64,000 bases of DNA from Lasiosphaeris hirsuta (Eukaryota > Ascomycota > Sordariomycetes > Sordariales > Lasiosphaeriaceae), in assembly GCA_030549175.1 (NCBI GenBank), contig JAUKUA010000007.1, positions 620,001 to 684,000 on the forward strand, given 5' to 3'. Position 1 is the first letter of the stretch. Each line of letters opens with the position of its first letter. The notes beneath the pieces are model-generated. The model was not told the origin of the DNA. It ran no database searches and was given only the letters and a program-made list of their open reading frames with translations. The position numbers and the translations under genes are program-made. Of the stretch, positions 43,665-53,844 are shown in pieces.

Positions 43665-44231
43665 CTAAGCTATTTTTGCACTCACCAAGTTGTTCGCTGT
43701 GTCCCAGACCTCGGGGTTGACTCCGTTCTGGGCAGACAAGACCAACTCAGAGACCTTGGCTAGGCGGCTAGGAGTACTATTAGCGTAGATGATATAAAAG
43801 TGGCCGTGTACGTCGAAGTTGGTTGCATCAATGGGCGTTTGGCTCCCAGCCCAGATTGTCAGATGGGGATCTGCTAGAATTATCTCTTTCGTGCGGTGGC
43901 CGTTGACCGAACGGGTTTTCTGGGTGGTGGAATGATCGATTTGCCTAGGCGAAACAAGAATCTCAGCTGTGTTCATTCCTGTCGAGGAGGGAGTGTGGCG
44001 TATATCATGGCCTTACCTAATTCCAACGACGGTCCAGCCGTTGGCCAGAGCAGCCTGGGCACAGATCTTTTCGATGGCAGTCGCGCGGCCAGGGTGACGA
44101 GCCTCAGAAGGGGCGCTACAAATCCATTCAATCTGGAGATGTGAGCTGCACTAAATACAGTCGATAAAGACCTTCGTGTGGTTACATACTGTGACGCCCG
44201 ATATCACAACGGTCCGTCTTTGGTTCGACAT
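43665..44231 (-). CDS. Small hypothetical protein, three exons
   Basis: Exons 44231-44190, 44132-44017 and 43944-43665 (145 residues) join in frame: MSNQRRTVVISGVT, then IEWICSAPSEARHPGRATAI with EKICAQAALANGWTVVGI, then QIDHSTTQKTRSVNGHRTKE and ADPHLTIWAG...VHGHFYIIYANSTP. Introns begin GTATGT and GTAAGG and end CAG and TAG. The middle exon looks like an amphipathic helical segment, and the last contains DPHLT and HGHFY phrases typical of small beta-rich proteins. I do not recognise the family. The stop could be bypassed by a GTGAGT donor at its last codons, so the C-terminus is uncertain. The gene lies about 430 bases from the mariner element. Confidence 0.45.
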
Positions 44232-44661
44232 GAGCCTTATCCTCAAGGGCGTTTGTGGACAGAAGGGAGCGACAACAGGTACCTCACGCGCCAGGCAACG
44301 AGATTGATCAGCAAGTGTCAAAGGTTTTCAAGGTGATAGCTTCGAAGGATATGTGAAGAATGGGATTGACTGTAATGTCGGAGATGTCTCCAGTTTTCGT
44401 AGTTCATAACTTGCCTCTCCTCGTCCGAAGAGGAGCCCAAAATAATGGCCGCGGCCCAATTGGTTTCGGCCCAATTGGTTTCAGCCCTCCAGCTAGCTGT
44501 CTTGAGCCAACCGATATGTCTTGCGGCAGGCAAAGCTGTTGGGAGTGGGGCACTCCCAGGCGCACAGGCACACAGGGTGCCGCGCCTGCACAGGCCTGTT
44601 GGCCTGTGCTCCAGCCCACCACCTATTTCCTCGCGCAGGTGCAAGACCACTTCCTGGATCT
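44232..44661. other. Intergenic stretch left of the mariner element
   Basis: Contains a 15-base tandem duplication (CGGCCCAATTGGTTT, twice) at about 44454-44483. No gene is supported. Confidence 0.5.
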
Positions 44662-44663
44662 TA

Positions 44664-46148
44664 CACCTCCCTCCCCCGGGGTAATGAATGTTAGCGCAGT
44701 GAAATACCCACTTTTTGGTCCACATTGGCCCACTTTTCCCCAGCCATTTACGCAATTCGTCTCAGAAGTCACTTTCCAGAGAATTACATAGAAAAGTGAC
44801 CTCCAAATAAAATCTTAACCCCACCACCCTCAATTTCAATCCACCTTTTCCAATCAGCACACGCACACCCACCTTCCACCATGCAGATCCAGGCCTTACT
44901 CAACACCACCAATATCCACAACTCGCCTTGTGTAGAGCGCTTTTACAGGCTCAATACCTCCATACAACGGCGGCCAAGCCAGCCTCTTTTGAGACCTATT
45001 CTAAGTTGCTTACACGCGACGAAAAGCTCGAAATACGCACCCTACGGAGGCATAACAAGTGGAGCTATATTACTATAGCAAAAGCCACTGGCAAGACAGT
45101 TCGGCAAGTCCAAGATGCCCTAGGTGGTCCGCTCACGCCGCGCCGTCGTCAGGCAGGCCGAAAACCCGTGATCCGAACCCCCGAAAAATGGCGACTTGAG
45201 CAACTATTGTTGTCCGACCCGCTCTACAGGCGTCTCCCTTTTCAAGATTTACAGTACTATCTTCCAGACTTTGAGACATACGGTGAGCATGCGATCCGCA
45301 CTGCCTTACGCTCTCTCGGCTATAAAAGAGTTGTTCGACCGCGCCGAATCCGATTGACTGAACGCCATAAGGCGGAACGCCTCGCCTTTGCATATGAACA
45401 ACTCTCCCTACGGCCGCGCCCTGAAGACTGGGAAAAGGTGCTTTTTTCCGACGAGACTTGGGCCACCAATTCGCATATGTGGAAGCAGTGGATCACAGTG
45501 CATGAATCCGAAGACCCAAATGCCTGGGCTCTCCTCCGCGAAAAGCCACACGGCTGGATGTTCTGGGGCTCCTTCGCTGGTGGTGAGAAAGGTCCTGGCT
45601 TTGTGTGGGAGAAAGAATACGGCGGTATCAACGCGGAGAAATACCAGCGTTACATCGTTCCTCTGGTCCATGGGTTCCTAGAGCCTCGTGAAGGCTACGT
45701 TTTCCAGCAAGATAATGCTTCTGGCCATAGAGCGATAACTACAAAGCGGTTGTTAGGTGCACTGGGGATAGAATTTCTGGTTTGGCCTGCCAAAAGCCCT
45801 GATCTTAGCCCAATTGAAAATGTGTGGTTTTGGATGAAAGATTGGTTAGAGAAGAACTACGACATTGAGTCTCTGAACCTCCCGCGGCTGCATGCGGCTA
45901 TAGAAGAGGCCTGGGAAGCCGTTCCGGAGGACTTTTTAAAGCAATTGGCACACTCGATGCCCGGTCGGCTTAGGAAGGTCATTGCAAATGGAGGAGGGCG
46001 GATTGACTATTAACAGAGGGGTATGGTAATGTATAGTACCTAATTTTGCATATAAATTTGGCCTGTGTGGAAGTCACTCGACATTGACTGATCTGGTTAG
46101 TGGTGGCTTGAATGTTCCACGCTAACATTCATTACCCCGGGGGAGGTG
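44664..46148 (+). mobile_element. Complete Tc1/mariner-type DNA transposon
   Basis: Terminal inverted repeats lie at 44664-44696 and 46120-46148 (CACCTCC...CCCCGGGGTAATGAATG...TTAGCG); they are identical except for a four-base indel near the outer end. TA dinucleotides flank both ends (44662-44663 and 46149-46150), as expected for the TA target-site duplication of this superfamily. The element is 1485 bases and encloses one transposase gene. No RIP-type stops are present, so the insertion is probably recent. Confidence 0.88.
44928..46013 (+). CDS. Tc1/mariner transposase
   Basis: The open frame runs for 361 codons without an in-frame ATG near its beginning; the codon at 44928 is TTG. An ATG at 44881 lies in another frame, so a short unrecognised intron or a one-base shift must connect them if the gene is active. 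The N-terminal half has a helix-turn-helix-like region (LEIRTLRRHNKWSYITIAKA, TGKTVRQVQDAL). The DDE catalytic residues are in VLFSDETWA (Asp), FQQDNASGHRA (Asp) and SPDLSPIENVWFWMKDW (Glu), with about 34 residues between the last two. It cuts and joins the element's ends at TA sites in the nucleus. The catalytic part is intact. Confidence 0.88.
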   Translation: MCRALLQAQYLHTTAAKPASFETYSKLLTRDEKLEIRTLRRHNKWSYITIAKATGKTVRQVQDALGGPLTPRRRQAGRKPVIRTPEKWRLEQLLLSDPLYRRLPFQDLQYYLPDFETYGEHAIRTALRSLGYKRVVRPRRIRLTERHKAERLAFAYEQLSLRPRPEDWEKVLFSDETWATNSHMWKQWITVHESEDPNAWALLREKPHGWMFWGSFAGGEKGPGFVWEKEYGGINAEKYQRYIVPLVHGFLEPREGYVFQQDNASGHRAITTKRLLGALGIEFLVWPAKSPDLSPIENVWFWMKDWLEKNYDIESLNLPRLHAAIEEAWEAVPEDFLKQLAHSMPGRLRKVIANGGGRIDY

Positions 46149-46150
46149 TA

Positions 46151-46651
46151 CACCTACTCTCCATAGCAGATAGTAGCAATACAGCACATTGCCACTCCAA
46201 CAAAAGCTGATTGAAATTTGAGGTTTTAGCGCGGGCGGCCGGCATCATGGTCGTCTCATCGGCCGCCGGCGGGCAGACCTAAAGAGCGGACTTCCCATCG
46301 GTGTCGGTGACGGAAACTGATCGTTTGACCCGACAAATTCCTACTACCGCCCAGCGCAACAGGAATTAGTTTCACTACGGCCCGATATCTTCAGTTGGCG
46401 GCTACTGTAATCGGTCTGTGTGCCTTGGGCAAAACGGCTCGTCCGGAAATACGCAATTTTTTGCTTCCAATTGGGTGACTTCAAAGAGCGTCCTTGCAAT
46501 CTTGGAAGCGCCGCCCTACCTGCTGTTCCTGCTCAGGAGGCGGTGAAATAATTATCCGCAGGGGCGCATTGGAACTTGAACCCCGCAGCACCTTCTCTTC
46601 ACATGCACATGCACTCAACACAGCGACTGTTTCCTCTCCAAACCCCGTCAT
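46151..46651. other. Upstream region of the SRPK-like kinase
   Basis: No gene is seen; presumed promoter and 5' UTR. The mariner insertion lies about 500 bases upstream of the first possible ATG. Confidence 0.45.
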
Positions 46652-48335
46652 ATGGGTGTCCCAAGAAGAAGCGCCAAATTCGTGCAGAATATTTCCTCAA
46701 CCTCATACCCCATTGGTTTTGCTCCTTATCTTCTTCCCCTCTGCACCGGAACATTTCCAAGGCCTCCAGCAGTGCATCCAATTTGGGCAACCACCCAACG
46801 ACGAACCGCCACATTTTACCACAGGTGGACCTCAATACGCTCCAAAGTCCAACGCCAAACCATCATGCCCGTAGCCTCTCCCCGATCGGACCAGGGCGCA
46901 CATGCAGCCGCAGAGTCTAATATCTCCGAGGACGATGACGCATTCGAGTTCAAAGACAACGGGCTTCGGCTGAAACTGGCTCCCTTCAAGCTGGAGCACA
47001 TTCAAGACTACCAGCCAGGTGGTTATCACCCCATCCACCTTGGCGACGTCCTCGGTGATGGTGATGGTTATCGTGTCATTCATAAGCTCGGATCCGGAGG
47101 CTTTGCCACTATCTGGCTCGCAAGGAATGCGAACATCCAAGACACAACCAAGTATGTCGCCCTGAAAGTCATCAGAGCCGACGCTTCGGGTGATGACTGC
47201 CCCGAACTGATTATGGACCGGCTCATCCCCTCCGAGTCCACTGAGCTCGAGGAACGGGAACACAATGCTGGGTTAGAGTCCATCTGTCTTCCCCTCGAGT
47301 ATTTCGAAATCGAGGGTCCAAATGGGTCCCATCTCTGCTTCGTCTACCCTGTGCTAGGTCTTCGAGTATCGCACGGAGCGTTCCGGACTTCGGATAATCT
47401 GGGCAAGATCCTACGGCAAGTGTGCTACAAGGTAGTAGCAGGACTTGCCTCACTCCACGCCGAGGGGATATGCCACGGAGGTAAGAATCACCGGACCACA
47501 TTCTGATATATGATAAATGTTGCTGATCTGTGCTGATGCAACTATCGGCCCAGATCTTACGCCGCAGAACATACTCCACCCCGTCACTGGGCTCGATGGG
47601 CTTCCCGAGGGTGAGATCATCAAAATTCTGGGAGAGCCCGAACAAAATCCCGTCCTTGATGCATCTGGTAAAGAAAATAGCTCATCAAACGGGCCTAAAT
47701 ATCTTGTTTACCCGGTCAACTGGGGCAAACTGGATGCCAAGTTCTTTGTTCAAACGCCCCAGATCATCGACTTCGGAGAGGCCTTCGAGGCTTCGCACCC
47801 ACCACCCGATTTAGGCACACCTGGACCATATCGGTCACCAGAGCTACTCTTGAATCTAGAAAATGTCGCTGGCGTATCATCTGACCTCTGGGCCTTGGGA
47901 TGCACCTTGTTCGAGATCCGCACGGGAAGGAAGTTATTCAATCTGTTCGCCGATGAATATGACGATTATTTGGATGCCATGTGCATGCTTCTTGGGAAAC
48001 TTCCGGAGCCGTGGTGGTCGACGACTTGGGAATCGCGAAAGGCTGTTTACAAGGACGAAGCGGATGAGAATGGTCGCGTCGTTTTCGTGAACCAACCCGA
48101 GCCAGCCCTTCACACCGTGCAGCCCTCTGTTGTTCAAGAAGCTCAGGAGCCTCGCTCACTTCTGGAAAAGCTCGAGCCAGGCTTGGAGTACATGGAAGGG
48201 GGATCATACCGACGTGAGATTCTAGCAGAGGAGAGACAACTTTTTGCGGACCTTCTAGGCAAACTGCTGCAGTATAAGCCCGAAGAGAGGATGAGTGCGA
48301 AGATGGCACTGGATCATGAGTGGTTCAAGCTTTAG
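46652..48335 (+). CDS. SRPK-like serine/arginine protein kinase
   Basis: Two exons: 46652-47480 and 47554-48335 (536 residues); an ATG at 46865 (MPVASPRSDQ) would give 465. The GTAAGA...CAG intron restores HGDLTPQNIL. The N-terminal part has acidic SEDDDAFEF then QPGGYHPIHLGDVLGDGDGY, a signature of fungal SRPK-type kinases. Kinase motifs are the glycine loop LGSGGFATIWLA, the lysine in YVALKVIRA, the HGD catalytic loop with Asp and Asn, IIDFGEAF (DFG), YRSPELLLN, and SSDLWALGCTLFEI. The last block before the stop, ERMSAKMALDHEWFKL, is the usual kinase C-lobe end. Such kinases phosphorylate RS-rich proteins. All key residues are present, so it is probably active. Confidence 0.87.
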
Positions 48336-50678
48336 AGGCGTGGACTCTAATAATAGACTGCCCCTTTCTAGATAAATATAGTATGGTCCCACTTCAGGCT
48401 TTTCTTCATTGCTTCTCAGATGGGCCATAGGTCGCGGCCCAAGCACGATGCGTACGTTGGTGACCGGCATCAACTGCCGCAGATGGCATCTCCAAATGCC
48501 AACATTACTGCAAAGCACACCTTCGCCGCCAACGCCAACCCTCTACTCGCATTATCGTCCCCAGGCCCATTCTCCATCGCATGAACAGCCTTCCACGTCA
48601 AGGCCCTTGCCACCTCCGTCTGTCCTGCCTCGAATCTCACCAGATCCAACTGTCGCTAGACGGCGGGTGGCAACTTTTTGACCATGAACTGACACAGCAA
48701 CGAAAGAACTGGCGTTCGGGGTTGGATGCTCCCCTCTTGGCTCCAACATGCCAAAACCTAACCAAACACCAACAGCCATGTGGCGAGGAACGCAACAGGC
48801 GCCCAATTGACATTTTCTCTGCGCTGTGGCCTCGCCGTCCCGATGGATTCTGAGACGGTGGAATTGCGGCAGGAAAAAAAAACGCTAGAATAACGGGTAA
48901 GGCGTGATCTTGGAGGGAAGTGATTAGGCTCCGCCAGGTTAGGGTGTTGGAACACTGGGGCGCTGTTGAACAATATCTTACCCTAATCACCGCGTGTTTT
49001 GCAATTCATGGCCTAAAGTGGCTGGAAGGTCAACGTGGTATGTTCCAATTCAGCCCGGACAACCAAGTTGTCATGAAACAACTTTCCCACAAGCCCACGT
49101 GATACGCTGAACCGCACGCTTTTGCTTTTATATATCTACCTTGTTGTTTCCATCAAGCAGGTTTTTTAAATAGTTTAGAGTAGCTGGGAAGTAGTTGAGG
49201 GAACGCACGTTGAAATTGTGAAGGTGAGCTTAAGGGGACAAAGAACAGCCTACTTAATCTTCGGTGACCGGGATGGGAGTGAGCAGGGAGACCTGGAAGA
49301 GGCAAGGGCAAAATTGCCAGGGCCGCTCTAGACAAGTATATTGAGCAAGTGGAACGGAGCCTCATCACCTCGGCCTAGAAAACGGGAGTTCAACTTGCCT
49401 TGGTGTTGCTCTATTCCGGATGCAAAGGGCTGGCTAGAAGTTTGGACCGACCATTCAGGAAGTAGCAGCGGGGTTTTGGCCTCAGCTGGCTCTAATGGGC
49501 TGAAGAAGGACAATGCACAGAAACCAACGAGAAGACCTACACTATTTGGCATGACCGTTGTCGAATGAGTCTCTGTCAAGGGTAGATGGTAGTCAAATGC
49601 CGTTGCCCGTGGTGAGCTCTGCGAACAAACATGGCGACACCGTTGGCCGGCAGCTTTGGCCAGTATATCCGCGCTCCTCGGTACCAAGATAATGACGGGC
49701 ATGACGCTTGCACCGTATGCGGGCACCACGTGCTCAAAGCCAACGCGGCGGCCGTCATCCTTCTCGGTCTCAGTGGCGTTAGGAGGAGGAAGAGACGTCG
49801 CAGACGACAATTCTTAAACCCCAAAGATTTACAAGTAAACAATAGGACCGGTTTCACACGGGGAGCGCTGTCAGATCTCCTCTTCCTCTATTGCTCCATG
49901 TCAATGATGCCTCAATGATCGTGTCCCCCCACCCGGCCTCCCACAACCCGTTAGTGACTGTGAATCTGAAATCTGAAATCTGCGGCCTATTGACCGGATT
50001 TTTGTCAACGGTAGGGCTGTTTCTCGTCGTGAACCTCCCTGTCTGCCGTATGCTCGCTAAAAGAAGGAGGTGTGCAAGCTTCAGCTATGCCCTTTCGCGC
50101 GTTCGCTACTCTCCCTATGTCGCACTGCTAGCTCACATCTCCGTTGCAGCTGACATCAACTGCTGAGCCGGCCACAGGCCGGGACTGGCATCGGCTATAA
50201 ATATCTGCGCTAAGAACAGCCACAGTAAGATCCAACTAGTCTAACACCCATGAAGGTGGCCAGTAGAAAAGGACGGTCCAGATGGTTGGCCTAGCAGGTG
50301 GCCATGTGGCCAGCGCGTTGCAGAGATGCCTTAGTGCGGAGGCATCCAGGGATATCTCTGTATTTTGTACATAGCGTATAAGATGGCTGGGCTTCGCCGA
50401 CATTTGATGATTTTCATCATCTTCATGCCTCTGGCAAACAAGACCTTGAAAATGAATATCGGCTGAACTCCAGTAGGCCGAGGGCGAACGGCATCCGACC
50501 CCAATTCCCCTTCCTGCCAGCCCCCCCAGATCTGAACCTCCACCATTTAGTCGGATGTCATACATAGTATCTGTATTTTCAACAATACCGCTACTAAGCT
50601 ATAATTGCGAGAAGAACCTCAGGGCAGCTGAATGGTCCCCAAACATATCCATGACTCCACAACCTGATTGAGAATTCC
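48336..50678. other. Long intergenic stretch without a supported gene
   Basis: TATA-like phrases occur at about 49128 (TTTTATATATC) and 50197 (GCTATAAATATC), but no convincing gene follows either. Open frames of up to 160 codons here have no recognised domain and overlap antisense frames. Confidence 0.45.
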
Positions 50679-52308
50679 TCACGCCAATCCAAAATGCTCG
50701 AGCTCATATGACGCAAAGAAGGCCTCATCCCAGCAACGAGGTTCATCTTCGTTCAGTTTCAATGCCCCGAGCATCAAATACCATTGTTCGCAAGGGCGAA
50801 GCACGGCCACAAATCCATCTGGCAAGCCCTTGATCACGCAAATGATATCCTGAGGCAACGTCCTTCTCCCCGTTGGGTCGGTATTGATGCACTCTTCCTT
50901 GTCCCCCAACATGAACCACGCCAGCGACCCAGGCATATCCTCCAAAACAAAGTCAACAATCTTGGTGGGGTTGCCGAGATTGACGCCTTGGCAATGCAGG
51001 ATTTTAAAATCCTCCGAGACTTTGGGCTTGCTAAAGGTCGTGACTTTGCTCGTTCCCAATCCTGTTGCCAGGCGAAAGTCCGGAACCCAGTTTGCTACGC
51101 AAGCTCCCGCGCAGTCTAGAGGGTCAGGGTTGGCGGAGCGGTCGCGAATCAGTATGGACAAGTCAGCCGTGTGCGTTACGAGGAGGATAGCGAACAAGGC
51201 GCAGAACAAGGGATATGGCGTGTCGTATTTGACGAAACCCTCCATGTCCATGTCCGGTTGCCCCCCCCACAGGCAACGCCATGCTGAGGACCCCGCAAAT
51301 GGCATCGTGCGGCAGAGTAGCCTTGAAAGTGACCCGGCCTGCTGTGAGCTTGAGAATGCCGTTCAATCTGCGGAGGAACGCGCGTTCCATATCGAGTTGC
51401 CACTGTCCATCGTCAACTTGCTTGGCCGGGCGCTCGAAATCGTGCCATTCCGCCTCTTTGCGGTCCATCCTCAGCTGGCACAGAGTGTCAATAGGGCCAA
51501 CCGTCAATTCAAGCTTCCCCTCGAGCTCTGGGATTCGGAGTGTGTCAACGAAGCCCAAGAAAAAAACCAGGCCGGTCAGGTAACCCGCGTGCCTTCCCAC
51601 GCAGAGGATGGGCTCGCTTTTTGCCAGGACGCTTTCTTGGACGATCCATATTCGCTTGAACCACTCCCGCTTCACGATATCGGCAAAGGCCTTCCCAAAC
51701 TGACCAAAATTGTCCGCGCCAATATCGTCGGCGAACCGGTACCGGAAGATGTCAAGGCCCACCGGGTCGGGGACACGGCTCGATATCCGACGCTAGAAGT
51801 CTACCGCCTTTTTCATGACGAGTTCGTAGCCAAGGTCCTCAATACCCGGCGAGGGCAATCCGAGCCAGCCGACAACTTGCGCAGCTGTGCCGTAAATCTC
51901 TCCCATGCGGGTCACCTGCTTGGACTTTTCGACTCCGTCATCCTGATTGATGCAGATTGCATCAACCCAGAGCCATTCGACACGTGCCAGTGGCAACGCG
52001 ATTGGCGTAGGCTCCGGGGGGGTTGAATCGGGAGCACCGCCGGGCGATTCGCACGAACTTCGCCAGTCCCGGATTTGAACCAGTGCGTTGTAGAGATTGC
52101 GGGTGAGATCGACTTTGCTATTGTTGATGCGGACACGGACGCGGTCGTTGGGGTCTCCCCACACATACGACAGCGCGAGTTACTCGGGCTTCTCATCCAA
52201 AGCGACTGTGCGCATATCGCAATTGATAGGCTCAGTGCCTGGGCCGGCATGGACACAGATGAGTCGAATATCAGACCCCCAGAGGGGCTTGTACTTGAGC
52301 GTCAGCAT
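50679..52308 (-). pseudogene. HET-domain gene with stops and frameshifts
   Basis: The minus strand carries a nearly full HET protein in pieces. The pieces are LALSYVWGDPNDRVRVRINN; VEWLWVDAICINQDDGVEKS; MGEIYGTAAQVVGWLGLPSP; then, after an in-frame TAG near 51795, the pieces VKREWFKRIWIVQESVLA, EPILCVGRHAGYLTGLV and PHDAICGVLSMAL. A run of eight C's at 51260-51267 shifts the frame to GQPDMDMEGFVKYDTPYPLF and the C-terminal part. Upstream of the domain a TAA lies at 52179-52181 and an extra T shifts the leader that starts at ATG 52308. At least two nonsense codons plus shifts argue for a dead gene. The poly-C shift alone could be a sequencing error; the TAG could not. Confidence 0.75.
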
Positions 52309-53844
52309 GGCTGCCCTTGTTGCTGATGGTCTGAAGGGGCCAAGACGATGCTATATAGGTAAGGTAGGCAAGGTAGGTATGCTCGGTGCCGGTGAGAAAA
52401 ATTTTGGACATGTGGCGTTTGGATTTGCGGCTGAAATCTATTCTTTGGTGGTATGGCATGTATATAACCTGGCCCCGAAACACGCCACATCCCATTTCGG
52501 GACAAGGCCCTGAGATGCACGTCGTCATGTGATAGACCCTCTCCATTTGGATAGAAGCGAGCCACGGAAGGGAGAATGGCGGGTGCGGGTTTCCTCGCCG
52601 GGGAAAGGAACCGGGCCAGATACAGAATGGGCCTAGGGCGTGGGCGATGGCGTTGCGGGAAGCTGTACGGATCCTCCCCACGGATGCTTTGAGCATTGTT
52701 CCAAATGGACCACCCATGATTCTGTGCTCGTCACCTTCATCAATGAGAAAATCATCTATTTACTTCTACTTCTCCAGGCGAAACCACGTAATCTTTTTTG
52801 TGCTTGCGATTGTCGGAGGACCGCCTGTATGGCGACACCTCCTAGTACTCCCAAGAAACGGCCGCGATAAGAGACGTGTGGTACCGACCTGCCTGTCTGT
52901 TAGCCATGTTGCCTTTTTGGACACCACCTGCGTGCTCGAGCAAGACACGAGCCATCGTGACGTTGGCATAGAAGGCGCATTCGCGGATGGCACTACCGTA
53001 ATTCCTATAGCTGATTGCTGTATTTGCTGTCATATTGTATCCAAGCAGCAAGGGCACACAGTTTTCGTGTTGACGAAAGCAGTCAAGCCATTATGTCGGT
53101 CCTGCCAGGCTCTGGCTGATGCTCGAACACAGCGACAAGAGGGGGCAGGCAGCACCAGCAATGTCTCTCGCGCGGCTACCGCGGGATGCTGAGAAGTATT
53201 CCAAGGTCACTTGGGTCTCGACGTATTGGAGGCTTTGGATCGACGGTGTAACCACGCCCTCCCTGCAGAAGGCGCCGCTGTGCATGGATAATTGGCCCAC
53301 GGCCATTGCAGACGCGCAGATATCCACGCCCTGCTCGGCGCTCCCCTAATATCCTTGTAGAATTTGTCTGGAAGAATTCATTTCTCAATCTCGATACCGA
53401 GGACGTGAAAAAGATTTGTCTTTCAATCTGGCCATGACGTTTGCTGATATCCATTGCTAAGCAATGCTGTGTCCAGTTCTTAGCCCCGCTACCAATTTCC
53501 CGAAACTACACCTAGCTTAGGCTTGTAAGTCCATGTAATGGTTACCACCACCAAGTGCTTCAAGTTGCTGGTCCACTCAGAGGCTTGTCCATCCTGCAGC
53601 CACTTGCTCCCATCACACCACCTTCCAGTGCCCTGTCTTGCAGTCTTGCGAGATGAGTCCTGAAAAGAGGGGTTCATATAAACCCTGGCTCCGTGCTTCG
53701 AAATGTCATCTGCCGCGTTGTGTTCTGTTCTCTTTTCGTCACCTCCTTCCGCCCCGGGCCAACTCAGATCAGTGCTCACCTTCTAGAGACACAAACTCAA
53801 CAGAGGACGCCGCCTTTGAAACGTACCTGCAGAAAATCGTTATC
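52309..53844. other. Intergenic stretch
   Basis: Contains small GGTAAGGTAGGCAAGGTAGG-like repeats near 52358. A 181-codon frame at 52647-53192 has no recognisable features. The last few hundred bases are the promoter region of the next gene. Confidence 0.45.

Noticed and set aside
52647..53192. 181-codon plus-strand frame
   Set aside because: No family features or good start context, and it overlaps antisense frames of similar length.
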